Origin: DASZZY01 sp036260395
Lineage (GTDB): Bacteria > Actinomycetota > UBA4738 > CALAEC01
Reading direction: 5' to 3'
DNA: 45,143 nucleotides
NCBI GenBank assembly: GCA_036260395.1
Contig: DASZZY010000092.1
Location: forward strand, 1 to 45,143
The translations under genes and the position numbers were made by a program. Shown piece after piece: positions 8,023-16,275 of the stretch. Below the pieces are notes generated by a model that made no database searches, was not told the DNA's origin, and saw only the letters and a program-made list of their open reading frames with translations. Position 1 is the first letter of the stretch. Each line of letters opens with the position of its first letter.

Positions 8023-8740
8023 CCCGTCCGGCCCACCCCGCGGCGAACGACGAGGCGTTGGCCGCCGCGTGGGCGATCACCGGCGCGATGAGGCTGCCGC
8101 TCCGGTCGCGCAGCCAGCCGAAGGCCAGCGAGCCCGCGGCCGTCACCCCCACCGCCGAGCCCAGCACCAGCCACTCCCGTCCCGCCGCCGCCCGGCGCTC
8201 GGGGTGGGTCTCGAGCTGCTCGAGCGTCGGAAGGACGTGCCACAGCCCGAACAGGGACGCGGTGAGGAGCTCGCCCACCGCCCGCGACCGGCGCCGGCGG
8301 AGCAGCGGGCGGAGCGCTCCCCGGAAGATCAGCTCCTCCGCCAGCGCGGTGGCCAGCGGGATGCGCAGCGCCAGGTGGTAGACGAGGTCGGCGGGCGAGG
8401 ACTCCACCACCCTTCGGTCGGCGAGGAGCCGCCGGGCGCCGGGGACCACCGCCGCGCCGATGCCGCCGGCGACCACGGGGATCGACGCCAGCGCGCCCCA
8501 GCGGAGGCCGGCACGGAGCGAGGACGGGGCCAGCCCCATCTCCGGCCAGCCCACGCCCCCGCGGCGCGCCAGCGACATCACCGCGCCGGCCCCCGCCAGG
8601 GCGGTCGGGACGACGGCCGGGCGAGGGGCGACCCGGTTCAGTACGACGTTCGTCGCGGCCACGACCGCCACCGCGGCGAGGGCCTCCCGTCGGCCCGGGC
8701 TGGCCGAGGCGCGGCGCGGCGGCCGCCCGTCGCTACGCAC
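7934..8740 (-). CDS. CPBP family intramembrane glutamic protease
   Basis: This is an integral membrane protein of 268 residues with the three CPBP (CAAX protease and bacteriocin-processing) motifs: EELIFR at 135-140, FGLWH at 164-168 and HAAAN at 224-228. These supply the catalytic glutamates and histidines of the Rce1-like abortive-infection family. Bacterial members process peptides or have unknown targets. The start codon overlaps the stop of tag by 8 nt, so the two are probably co-transcribed. The Arg/Pro-rich tail (about the last 30 residues) is encoded opposite the end of the pectinacetylesterase-like gene. The function of the tail is unclear and the true stop could in principle be debated, but the frame is uninterrupted. 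Confidence 0.82.
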   Translation of the reverse strand: MRSDGRPPRRASASPGRREALAAVAVVAATNVVLNRVAPRPAVVPTALAGAGAVMSLARRGGVGWPEMGLAPSSLRAGLRWGALASIPVVAGGIGAAVVPGARRLLADRRVVESSPADLVYHLALRIPLATALAEELIFRGALRPLLRRRRSRAVGELLTASLFGLWHVLPTLEQLETHPERRAAAGREWLVLGSAVGVTAAGSLAFGWLRDRSGSLIAPVIAHAAANASSFAAGWAGRVSASRRRGPAGRRPDRPPTAAATPPRPRA

Positions 8741-9329
8741 CGATGAGCCGCCTGCGGGCGGCCGTCTGCTCGGCCGCCACGGCGTCGCGTACCGGGCAGC
8801 CGCGCAGGTGGTCGTTGACGACGCCGGCGGCCTGCAGGGTGGCGTAGACCGTGGTCGGGCCCAGGAAGCGGAACCCGCGCCGCCGCAGGTCGCGGGCCAG
8901 CCGGGTCGAGGCCTCGGTGGCCGGCGGGATCTCGTCCAACGAGGACGGCACGGGGCGCGGCTCGTCCACCGCCGACCAGACCAGCTCGGCCAACGACGCG
9001 CCGTCCCGCTCCAGCGCCAGGGTGGCCCGGGCGTTGGCCACGGCGGCCTCCACCTTGGCTCGGTTGCGGATGATGCCGGGATCCTCGAGCAGACGGTCGA
9101 CGTCGCGATCCGTGAACGCCGCCACTCGGCGGGGGTCGAAGCCGGCGAAGGCCCGACGGATCGTCTGGCGCTTCCGGAGCACGATCAGCCATGAGAGGCC
9201 GGACTGGAAGGCCTCGAGGCACAGGCGCTCCAGGATGCCTCGGTCATCGGTGACCGGGCGGCCCCACTCGTCGTCGTGGTACCGCTCGTACAGCCGGTCG
9301 CCATCCCCGAAGCAGCGCCCTCCCTGCAT
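8733..9329 (-). CDS. tag: DNA-3-methyladenine glycosylase I (Tag)
   Basis: This enzyme excises 3-methyladenine from alkylated DNA in base excision repair, in the cytoplasm. The 198-residue protein aligns along its length with E. coli Tag as I remember it: DRLYERYHDDEWGRP near the N-terminus, ERLCLEAFQSGLSW containing the catalytic-pocket Glu40 and Trp47, LEDPGIIRNRAK, and RGFRFLGPTTVYATLQAAG. The structural zinc ligands appear complete: Cys6, His18, His174 and Cys178. The start is ATG 9329; a TAGGCT hexamer on the minus strand (9345-9340) lies 10 nt before it, so the transcript may be almost leaderless. The tail overlaps the CPBP start by 8 nt. Confidence 0.93.
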   Translation of the reverse strand: MQGGRCFGDGDRLYERYHDDEWGRPVTDDRGILERLCLEAFQSGLSWLIVLRKRQTIRRAFAGFDPRRVAAFTDRDVDRLLEDPGIIRNRAKVEAAVANARATLALERDGASLAELVWSAVDEPRPVPSSLDEIPPATEASTRLARDLRRRGFRFLGPTTVYATLQAAGVVNDHLRGCPVRDAVAAEQTAARRRLIGA

Positions 9330-9391
9330 GACGCGCCGCAGCCTAGCGAGGCCCGTACCCGGCGGATAAGCCGGACGCTGGCACCCCGGCG

Positions 9392-10642
9392 CTAGCCCAA
9401 GTTCGGCTGGAGGACGAAGAGTCCCTGCTCGATCCCCTGGACCAGGACCACCCCTGAGTCGAAGAACGGGTAGTTGCTCCAGGCCCCGTTGTAGTTGGCG
9501 ATGCTGCTTCCCGGCATGATGTCGAAGTACGCGACCTCGGGCGCACGCTGGTTCGCCAGGTCCATCTCGAGGATCTGGAGCCCCGCCGTGTAGTTCGCCT
9601 CGAACACGTGGTCGCCAACGATGAACAGGTTGTGGTCGATCGCGGGCGTCCGGAGCTGCTCGAAGAACGTGAAGCGCGGGTCGCTGAGGTCGCTGACGTC
9701 GAAGAACCGGGTGCGGGTGTTGTGCCCGAAACTCAGCTCGTCGCCTTCGTCGTTGTGCACGAACGTGGCCTGGTCCTCCGTCAGCCACCCCTGGTGGCTG
9801 TACGAGCTCCCGGGGTACGTGGCCCGCCCCAGGAAAGTGGGGTCGGTCTTGTCGGTGACGTCCACGATCGAGACCGCGTTGCCCTCGTGCGTGTGGGGGT
9901 TCGATGCGAAGCAGATCTCGTGCCCCGTGTAGCGTTCGTCGGGCCCCTGGTAGACCACGCACTGCACGTCGTGTGTGTAGCCCTCGTCCTCGTAGCAACC
10001 CGCGAACGCGGGGTTGGTCGGGTCGCCGATGTCGACCATGTGAAGCCCGCCGCCGCAGGTGTCCGACCCGACGGCGTACGCGAAGCCGGTTTCCTCGTTG
10101 ATCGCCACGTTGTGTGCGCTGCCGAACCCCGCGTACCGGGCCGTCGCGGTGAAGCGCCGGAGCCCCGAGCTCGAGGGGCCCGCGCGCAGCTGGGTGAGGT
10201 CGAAGATCTGCATCCCGTGGTCCTTGGCGAAGTCCGCCACGATGAAGGCGTGGTCCTCGTACACCTTCATGTCCCGCCACCAGGAGTTCTTGGTGTGTGT
10301 GGGCAGGACCCCCAGGACGACCGGGCTGCTCGGGTCGCTGACATCGACGAATGCCGTCCCCTTGCTCAGTCCGGCGATGGCGTACTCCTTGCCGGTCAGG
10401 GGATCGGTCCATCCCCAGACGTCGTTCCCGGTCCCGCCGCCGAGGTTCCCGTTGGGGATGAACGACAGGAGGTCGACGTCCTGGCACGGGTACACACCCG
10501 CGAATCCGTCCGTGCACTCGATCGGCCCCTGTGTGCTCGAGGGCTGCGCGGCTGCGGGCGGCGCGAGCGGCATGGAAGCCAGCAACAGGACGGCGAGCGA
10601 GACGAGGAGGAACTGCGGGCGCCGGCGGGGCGGTCGGACCAT
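9392..10642 (-). CDS. Secreted LVIVD / choice-of-anchor-B family protein
   Basis: This 416-residue exported protein has a signal peptide (basic RRR, a Leu/Val core, cleavage after PAAAQ) and then a series of beta-propeller-like repeats with the LVIVD pattern: FVDVSDPSSP, HMVDIGDPTNP, SIVDVTDKTDP, FFDVSDLSDP. DVDLLSFIP near the mature N-terminus and repeated His/Asp positions (SAHNVAI, GYTHDVQC, SHQGWL, IDHNLF) match choice-of-anchor-B proteins. These are surface or secreted proteins of unknown function. The start at ATG 10642 is supported by a good AAAGGAG ribosome binding site. The gene lies downstream of tRNA-Leu on the same strand and has its own promoter candidate. A second family member is encoded at 38470-39864. 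Confidence 0.85.
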   Translation of the reverse strand: MVRPPRRRPQFLLVSLAVLLLASMPLAPPAAAQPSSTQGPIECTDGFAGVYPCQDVDLLSFIPNGNLGGGTGNDVWGWTDPLTGKEYAIAGLSKGTAFVDVSDPSSPVVLGVLPTHTKNSWWRDMKVYEDHAFIVADFAKDHGMQIFDLTQLRAGPSSSGLRRFTATARYAGFGSAHNVAINEETGFAYAVGSDTCGGGLHMVDIGDPTNPAFAGCYEDEGYTHDVQCVVYQGPDERYTGHEICFASNPHTHEGNAVSIVDVTDKTDPTFLGRATYPGSSYSHQGWLTEDQATFVHNDEGDELSFGHNTRTRFFDVSDLSDPRFTFFEQLRTPAIDHNLFIVGDHVFEANYTAGLQILEMDLANQRAPEVAYFDIMPGSSIANYNGAWSNYPFFDSGVVLVQGIEQGLFVLQPNLG

Positions 10643-10682
10643 GGCTCCGCTCCTTTCGGATCGGCGACGAGGTTGAGCGTAA

Positions 10683-10711
10683 TAGATACGCCCGCGCCGA
10701 CGGCAACGCAA
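10683..10711 (-). promoter_or_regulatory. Promoter candidate for the LVIVD gene
   Basis: On the minus strand TTGCGT (10711-10706) and TATCTA (10688-10683) are separated by 17 bp and lie about 40 bp before the ATG at 10642. Both hexamers are approximate matches to sigma-70-type -35 and -10 elements. Confidence 0.4.
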
Positions 10712-10796
10712 CTGGCAGGCGCCGGCCGTGGTCCCGGGCATGCCGAGGCGAGGCGGTCGGGTATCTCGGGAGTGCCCGTCCTCGCGCCGTACGCGC

Positions 10797-10883
10797 TGGT
10801 GCGGGCGAGAGGAGTCGAACCTCCACGCTCTTACGAGCACACGGTCCTGAGCCGTGCCTGTCTACCAGTTCCAGCACGCCCGC
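10797..10883 (-). tRNA. tRNA-Leu (CAG)
   Basis: Read on the minus strand, the acceptor stem GCGGGCG pairs with CGCCCGC, followed by discriminator A and an encoded CCA. The anticodon arm is CACGG-CTCAGGA-CCGTG with anticodon CAG. There is a long variable arm of the class II type expected for leucine (TGCTCGTAAGAGCG), and the T arm contains GGTTCGA. The gene lies beside fhaA on the opposite strand, as leuT does in Mycobacterium tuberculosis (from memory). The other two tRNA genes here lack an encoded CCA. Confidence 0.95.
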
Positions 10884-10946
10884 GCTGTTTCCACAGTGTA
10901 GCAACCGGCCTCGCCCGGGCGCGGAGGGCGCCGGGAGGCCCCGGCC

Positions 10947-10952
10947 TATAAT
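10947..10952 (+). promoter_or_regulatory. -10 element for the fhaA-pknB cluster
   Basis: A perfect TATAAT stands 40 bp before the fhaA start in a very GC-rich setting. No convincing -35 hexamer is seen 16-18 bp upstream. It would give a leader of roughly 30 nt and is the best candidate for the start of the envelope operon, whose genes are then tightly packed to pknA. Confidence 0.5.
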
Positions 10953-10992
10953 CGGGTTCGCCGACAGAGACCAGGGGAAACTTCTTCGCCAC

Positions 10993-11718
10993 ATGGGCAT
11001 CCTGAGGGACTTCGAGGCTCGTCTGGAGCGCGGCATCGAGGGCTTCTTCACGAAGGCGTTCCGCTCGGGCCTCCAGCCCGTCGAGCTGGCGAAGCGGATC
11101 CTCCGGCACATGGAGTCGCAGAAGACCGTCGGCGTCCGGGAGGTGTGGGTGCCGAACCGCTACGTGCTGTACGTCTCGGCCGAGGACCGCGAGCGGTTCG
11201 CCGGCATGGAGAACGCGCTGGTCCGTGAGCTGGAGAAGGTCGTGGTCGAGGGGGCCCGCGAGCACGGGTACGGCCTGGTGGCCCGCCCCGAGGTCGTCTT
11301 CGAGAGTGACGACGCCCTGAAGCGCGGGGACCTCCGCCTGGAATCGGAGCTCACCGAGGCCACGGGCCCGCCCGAGCCGCGCCAGGAGGCCGCGCCGCGG
11401 ACGAGCGACGGCGGCCCGGCCGGGCCGGTCGGCGGCGGGGCCCGGCTGGTCCTGGAGGGCGGCAACGGCAAGGAATATCCCCTTGACCGGGACCGGCTGG
11501 TGATCGGCCGGTTGGCCGGATCGGAGATCGAGATCGCGGACACCGGCGCGAGCCGCCGGCACGCCGAGGTCCGCCGACAGGGAGACGACTTCGTGATCGT
11601 GGACCTCGGATCGACGAACGGCACGCTGGTGAACGAGTCGCCCGTCTCCGAGCGAACCCTCGAGGACGGCGATCGCATCACGATCGGGAGAACGGTCCTC
11701 GAGTTCCGGAGGGCCTAG
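10993..11718 (+). CDS. fhaA: FhaA: DUF3662 and FHA domain protein
   Basis: The 241-residue protein has an N-terminal DUF3662 domain (residues 1-115: GILRDFEARLERGIEGFF, LAKRILRHME, VPNRYVLYVSAEDRERF), a Glu/Pro-rich linker, and a C-terminal FHA domain from about 150 (LVIGRLAGSEIEI, SRRHAEV, DLGSTNGTLVN). FHA domains bind phosphothreonine. In mycobacteria FhaA is recruited to the phosphorylated pseudokinase of MviN/MurJ and tunes peptidoglycan synthesis. It is about half the length of the mycobacterial protein because the linker is short. The start is ATG 10993; upstream AGGGGAAA is only a weak ribosome site. It is the first gene of a seven-gene cluster ending with pknB. Confidence 0.92.
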   Translation: MGILRDFEARLERGIEGFFTKAFRSGLQPVELAKRILRHMESQKTVGVREVWVPNRYVLYVSAEDRERFAGMENALVRELEKVVVEGAREHGYGLVARPEVVFESDDALKRGDLRLESELTEATGPPEPRQEAAPRTSDGGPAGPVGGGARLVLEGGNGKEYPLDRDRLVIGRLAGSEIEIADTGASRRHAEVRRQGDDFVIVDLGSTNGTLVNESPVSERTLEDGDRITIGRTVLEFRRA

Positions 11719-11721
11719 CGG

Positions 11722-12183
11722 GTGCCCCCCTTCGTCCTGACGATCCTCAAGATCTCGCTCCTGCTGCTGCTGTACTTCTTCATCTACCGGGCCGTCCGCG
11801 CCGTGGTGCTGGACCTCTACGGGCCCCGACAGCAGCGGCGAGCCGCCTCCCAGCCGCCGCGCGGCGGACGTCCGGCCCGGCGCGGCCGAGGCGCGCCGAC
11901 CAAGGTCGTGGTGGTCGACGAGCGCGGGGCCCGCCTCGGCAGCCACCGGTTGTCGGGGACCCTCCAGATCGGCCGGGCCCCCTCGTGCCAGATCCGCCCC
12001 GAGGATACCTACATCTCGCAGATGCACGCCCGGATCTCCGAGAGGAACGGCTCGTGGGTCGTGGAGGATCTCGGATCGACGAACGGCACCTACCTGAATC
12101 AGCGCAAGGTCACCGTCCCCACCGAGCTGTCGCCGGGGGACCGGATCCGGGTCGGGAAGACGACGCTGGAGGTCCGCCGGTGA
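11722..12183 (+). CDS. fhaB: FhaB/FipA: membrane-anchored FHA domain protein
   Basis: This is a small (153 aa) protein with one N-terminal membrane segment (residues 5-28, LTILKISLLLLLYFFIYRAV), a basic Arg/Pro/Gly-rich linker, and a C-terminal FHA domain (LQIGRAPSCQI, SQMHARIS, EDLGSTNGTYLN) that binds phosphothreonine peptides. In mycobacteria the equivalent protein links PknA/PknB signalling to divisome proteins. The order TM-linker-FHA and the position between fhaA and pstP are diagnostic. GTG 11722 starts 3 nt after the fhaA stop; the TGA overlaps the GTG of pstP, so translation is coupled. Confidence 0.92.
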   Translation: MPPFVLTILKISLLLLLYFFIYRAVRAVVLDLYGPRQQRRAASQPPRGGRPARRGRGAPTKVVVVDERGARLGSHRLSGTLQIGRAPSCQIRPEDTYISQMHARISERNGSWVVEDLGSTNGTYLNQRKVTVPTELSPGDRIRVGKTTLEVRR

Positions 12184-13421
12184 GGTTCCGGGCCGGGGCG
12201 CACACCGACGTGGGCAGGGTGCGCGAGGGGAACGAGGACGGGTTCATGGCCGACGACCCACTGTTCGCGGTGGCCGACGGGATGGGCGGCCACCAGGGGG
12301 GAGAGGTGGCGTCCCGGCTGGCCCTCGAGGCGCTCGGCCGGGGGGCGCCGCGCTCCCCCGGCGACGGCGACCCCAGCGGGCGCCTGGCCGAGGTGGTCCG
12401 GGAGGCGAATCTCGCGGTGCTCGAGAAGGCGTCGACCGACCCGGCCCTGCACGGGATGGGGACCACGCTCACCGCCGTGGTGGCCGGCGACCAGCGGATC
12501 CATCTGGCGCACGTCGGCGACTCGCGGGCGTACCTCCTGCGCGACGGCCAGCTCCGCCGGCTGACGAAGGACCACACCGTCGTCGAGCGCATGGTCGAGC
12601 AGGGGCGGCTGACGCCGGAGGAGGCGGAGATCCATCCCCAGCGCAGCATCCTGACGAACGCCCTCGGCGTGGACGCCGACATCCGGGTCGACGAGGCGAC
12701 CCACGACATCCGCCCGGGCGACCGCCTCCTGCTCTGCAGCGACGGCCTCACGGGCATGGTGGGCGAGGAGGAGATCGCGGCGATCCTCACCGACAACGCG
12801 GACCCGCAGGTGGCCGCCGAGGCGCTGGTCGCGGCGGCCAACGAGGCCGGCGGGCAGGACAACATCACCGCGCTGGTGCTGGACGCCGTCGAGGACGACG
12901 AGTCCTCGGTCGCCCGCCCCTCGGCCACGACGCGCGAGGCGCCCACGCCCCCCGGAGCCGCGGAGGCGGCGCCCCGGCGGCGTGACTGGCAGCGGATCCC
13001 GGCGGAGCCGCAGCGCCGTCGCATCCCCGCGCGGATCGTGCTGTGGGTGCTGGTCCCGTTGATCGTGATCGCTGCGGGGCTGTGGGCGGTCAAGGAGCTG
13101 TTCGTCGACAACCAGTGGTTCGTCGGGATCGACGAGGAGACCGGCAACGTCGCGCTGTACCGCGGCATCCCCGCGGAGCCGCTCGGAATCTCGCTCGCGT
13201 CGGTGGTCGAGGTCAGCGACATCGCGGCCGCGGAGGTCCGCCGGTTCCCCGCGTGGCGAGGGCTGGAGGACGGCATCACCGCGGACAGCCGCGAGGACGC
13301 CGAGAACATCATCCGCCAGATGGCGGCCGACCTGGAGGCCCAGCGGCGCGCCGAGGAGCCCACGCCGCGGGAGGGCGCCGAGGAGAAGCCCCGGGACGGC
13401 GCCGAGGAGCAGAACCCGTGA
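12180..13421 (+). CDS. pstP: PstP: PP2C-type Ser/Thr protein phosphatase
   Basis: This membrane-anchored PP2C phosphatase reverses phosphorylation by PknA and PknB. The start is GTG 12180, overlapping the fhaB stop, which puts the conserved FRAGAHTDVGRVREGNEDG at the N-terminus. Metal-binding and catalytic motifs are present in order: NEDG, ADGMGGHQGG, GTTLTAV, HVGDSRAYLLRDG, LTKDH, LLLCSDGLTGM and GGQDNITALV. The catalytic domain spans about 1-240. A Pro/Arg-rich juxtamembrane region and one membrane helix (about 283-302, VLWVLVPLIVIAAGLW) lead to an extracellular domain of about 75 residues, then an acidic tail. The 413-residue length is slightly short of mycobacterial PstP. The stop overlaps the rodA start. 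Confidence 0.94.
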   Translation: MRFRAGAHTDVGRVREGNEDGFMADDPLFAVADGMGGHQGGEVASRLALEALGRGAPRSPGDGDPSGRLAEVVREANLAVLEKASTDPALHGMGTTLTAVVAGDQRIHLAHVGDSRAYLLRDGQLRRLTKDHTVVERMVEQGRLTPEEAEIHPQRSILTNALGVDADIRVDEATHDIRPGDRLLLCSDGLTGMVGEEEIAAILTDNADPQVAAEALVAAANEAGGQDNITALVLDAVEDDESSVARPSATTREAPTPPGAAEAAPRRRDWQRIPAEPQRRRIPARIVLWVLVPLIVIAAGLWAVKELFVDNQWFVGIDEETGNVALYRGIPAEPLGISLASVVEVSDIAAAEVRRFPAWRGLEDGITADSREDAENIIRQMAADLEAQRRAEEPTPREGAEEKPRDGAEEQNP

Positions 13422-14770
13422 GCGCGCCCGCTGCCGCCATCCACTCCCGGAGACGCCGCAACCGCGAGCTGGCGCTCCTGATCCTGGCCGTCGGCCTGGC
13501 CGTCATGGCCTACGTCCTGGTCGGCCTCGGCAAGCGCGGAGAGGTGCCGGTCAACGTCTCCGGCTACGCGCTGATCCTCGTCGCCGGGTACGTGGCCGCC
13601 CACCTCGTCGTCCGACGGTTCGCGCCGCAGGCGGACCCGGTGATGCTGCCGTGCGCGGTCCTGCTCGCCGGCCTCGGGTTCGCGATGATCTTCCGGCTGG
13701 CGCCGGCGCTGGCCGGCGCGCAGACCCTGTGGCTGCTGTTCGCGCTGGCACTGTTCTGCGCGACGCTGGTCCTCGTCCGCGACCACCGCCAGCTGGACCA
13801 GTACACGTACACGATCGGGCTGCTGGGCATCGCGATGCTCCTGCTCCCGATGGTGCCGGGCATCGGCCGCGAGGTCCGGGGCGCGCGGCTGTGGGTCGAC
13901 CTCGGGCCGCTCCAGTTCCAGCCGGCCGAGATCGCCAAGGTCCTGCTGGTGATCTTCCTGGCGTCGTACCTCTACACCCGCCGGGAGCTGCTGGCGGTGG
14001 CCACCCGGAGGATCGGCCCGCTGGCCATGCCCGAGCCGCGCCACCTGGCGCCGCTGCTCGTGGCCTGGGGGCTGTCGCTCATCGTGCTGTTCGCCGAGAA
14101 AGACCTCGGTTCCTCGCTCCTGTTCTTCGGGATGTTCGTGGTCATGCTGTGGGTGGCCACCGCGCGGGTCGCGTACCTCGTGCTGGGCGGCGGGCTGTTC
14201 GCCATCGGCGCGCTCCTCGGCTACCTGGCGTTCGCCCACGTCCAGGACCGCGTGACGATCTGGCTCAACGCGCTGGACCCCAAGCTCGTGAACGACGAGA
14301 GCTTCCAGATCGCGCAGTCCCTGTTCGCGCTGGCCACCGGGGGCATCGCCGGCACCGGGCTGGGCCGGGGTCTCCCCGGGGACATCCCCGACGCCCACAC
14401 GGACTTCGTGTTCTCGGCCATCGGCGAGGAGCTCGGCCTGCTGGGGGCGATGGCCGTGCTGGTGCTGTTCGTGTTCCTGGTGTTCCGGGGGTTCCGGACG
14501 GCGGTCGGGAGCCCCGACGGCTTCGGCCAGCTCCTGGCCACCGGGCTCTCCACGATCCTGGCCCTCCAGTCCTTCGTGATCATCGGCGGCGTCACCCGGC
14601 TCATCCCGCTGACGGGCATCACGCTGCCGTTCGTGTCCTACGGCGGGTCGAGCCTCGTGGCCAACTTCATCCTGCTCGCGCTGCTGATCCGGGTGTCCTC
14701 CCAGCAGGTGGCGCCCGGCCGGCCCGAGGAGGCCACCCAGTTCGTGCGCTACGGCCGGGAGCGCGGCTGA
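13418..14770 (+). CDS. rodA: RodA/FtsW SEDS-family peptidoglycan glycosyltransferase
   Basis: SEDS proteins polymerise lipid II into glycan strands in partnership with a class B PBP. The product (450 aa from GTG 13418, which overlaps the pstP TGA) is a polytopic membrane protein with about ten hydrophobic helices. SEDS signatures are ARLWVDLGPLQFQPAEIAKV, AEKDLGSS, QIAQSLFALATGGIAGTGLG, TDFVFSAIGEELGLLG and the C-terminal LPFVSYGGSSLVANF. The Asp in AEKDLG corresponds to the catalytic acidic position in RodA. The neighbouring pbpA begins on its stop codon, a TGATG junction, fitting a SEDS-PBP pair. Confidence 0.94.
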   Translation: MSAPAAAIHSRRRRNRELALLILAVGLAVMAYVLVGLGKRGEVPVNVSGYALILVAGYVAAHLVVRRFAPQADPVMLPCAVLLAGLGFAMIFRLAPALAGAQTLWLLFALALFCATLVLVRDHRQLDQYTYTIGLLGIAMLLLPMVPGIGREVRGARLWVDLGPLQFQPAEIAKVLLVIFLASYLYTRRELLAVATRRIGPLAMPEPRHLAPLLVAWGLSLIVLFAEKDLGSSLLFFGMFVVMLWVATARVAYLVLGGGLFAIGALLGYLAFAHVQDRVTIWLNALDPKLVNDESFQIAQSLFALATGGIAGTGLGRGLPGDIPDAHTDFVFSAIGEELGLLGAMAVLVLFVFLVFRGFRTAVGSPDGFGQLLATGLSTILALQSFVIIGGVTRLIPLTGITLPFVSYGGSSLVANFILLALLIRVSSQQVAPGRPEEATQFVRYGRERG

Positions 14771-16248
14771 TGGACCGGCAGATCCGGCGGCTGGCGATCG
14801 GGTTCCTGATCCTGTTCGGGGCCCTGGCGGTGAACCTGAACTACATCCAGGTCATCGCCGCCGAGGACCTGTACAACAACGACGCCAACCTCAAGCGGCA
14901 GCTGATCGACGAGTACAACGTCGACCGCGGCGCGATCCTGGCCGCCGACCGGCAGACGGTCCTGGCCCACAGCGTCCCGACGCGGGGCCGGTTCAAGTAC
15001 CTCCGGCGATACCCCACGCCGCCGTCGCTGGGCTACGCGCACCTCACCGGCTTCTATTCGATCGTCTACGAGAAGACGAACCTGGAGGACACCTACAACG
15101 ACTACCTGGCCGGCCGGGCCGACGAGCTGTTCCCCCAGCGGCTGGTGGACGAGATCCTGGGACGCGACCTGCAGGGGGCCAGCCTGGTGCTGACGGTGGA
15201 CCCCACGCTCCAGCGCGTGGCCTCGCAGGCCCTCGGGAGCCGCGAGGGCGCCGTGGCGGCCGTCGACCCCCAGACCGGCGACGTGCTGGCCCTGGTGGCC
15301 AACCCCACCTACGACCCGAACCCCCTGGCGTCGCACGAGCCGGCCGAGGTCCGCCAGGCGTACCGCTCGCTGCGCCCGCAGGACCCCGACTCGCCGATGG
15401 TCTCGAACGCCACGGACACGTTCTTCCCGCCCGGCTCCTCGTTCAAGATCGTCACCGCGGCGGCGGCGCTGGAGAACGGGATGACGCCGAGCTCCACGCT
15501 CCCGAACCCGCCGAGCCTCGACCTCCCGCAGACCGAGGAGAACCTCGACAACTTCGGCGGTGGCCAGTGTCCCGGCGGCTCGCAGATCACGCTGGCCCAG
15601 GCCCTCCAGGTCTCGTGCAACGTGGCGTTCGGCGCGCTGGGGCTCCAGCTCGGGGCCGAGACCCTCATCGAGCAGGCCCACCGGTTCGGGTTCTCCGAGG
15701 ACATCCCGTTCGACATCCCGTTCGTGGAGGGCGAGATCCCCGACGCCGGCGCGTTCGAGCAGGACCTCCCCGCGGTGGCCCAGTCGGCCATCGGCCAGCG
15801 CGACGTGCGAACGAACGTGCTCCACATGGCGCTCATCGCCGGGGCCATCGGGAACGGCGGCGTGATGATGGAGCCCCGGCTGGTCCGGGAGATCCGCGAC
15901 CCCGAGGGCCGGGTGTTCCGGACCTTGGGGCCGGAGGTCTACGGGCGCCCCATGTCCGGCGGCAACGCCGCGGCGCTGACGCAGATGATGGTCTCCGTGG
16001 TCGAGGCCGGCACGGGGACCACAGCGCAGATCCCGGGGGTCTCCGTGGCCGGCAAGACCGGGACGGCGCAGACCGCCGTGGGGGCCGCGCCCCACGCGTG
16101 GTTCGTGTCGTTCGCGCCGGCGGAGGACCCCCAGATCGCGGTGGCCGTCGTCGTGCTGAACGGCGGCGACCTCGGGAACGAGGCCACCGGCGGCCAGCTC
16201 TCGGCGCCGATCGCCCGCCAGGTGATCGAGGCCTACCTCCGCGGGTAA
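14770..16248 (+). CDS. pbpA: PbpA: class B penicillin-binding protein, transpeptidase
   Basis: This is the D,D-transpeptidase partner of the adjacent RodA, cross-linking peptidoglycan outside the membrane. The 492-residue protein has one N-terminal membrane anchor (about residues 8-28) and a short pedestal domain with NVDRGAI. Its transpeptidase domain contains the three active-site motifs: SSFK with nucleophile Ser223 and Lys226, SCN at 282-284 and KTG at 429-431. This arrangement matches mycobacterial PbpA, including the Cys in the SxN motif. Translation is coupled to rodA (TGATG). Extracellular regulation by PknB signalling is expected from the cluster. No deletion or missing residue is seen. 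Confidence 0.94.
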   Translation: MDRQIRRLAIGFLILFGALAVNLNYIQVIAAEDLYNNDANLKRQLIDEYNVDRGAILAADRQTVLAHSVPTRGRFKYLRRYPTPPSLGYAHLTGFYSIVYEKTNLEDTYNDYLAGRADELFPQRLVDEILGRDLQGASLVLTVDPTLQRVASQALGSREGAVAAVDPQTGDVLALVANPTYDPNPLASHEPAEVRQAYRSLRPQDPDSPMVSNATDTFFPPGSSFKIVTAAAALENGMTPSSTLPNPPSLDLPQTEENLDNFGGGQCPGGSQITLAQALQVSCNVAFGALGLQLGAETLIEQAHRFGFSEDIPFDIPFVEGEIPDAGAFEQDLPAVAQSAIGQRDVRTNVLHMALIAGAIGNGGVMMEPRLVREIRDPEGRVFRTLGPEVYGRPMSGGNAAALTQMMVSVVEAGTGTTAQIPGVSVAGKTGTAQTAVGAAPHAWFVSFAPAEDPQIAVAVVVLNGGDLGNEATGGQLSAPIARQVIEAYLRG

Positions 16249-16275
16249 GGAGACCCCCGTGCCAGGAGCGATCGG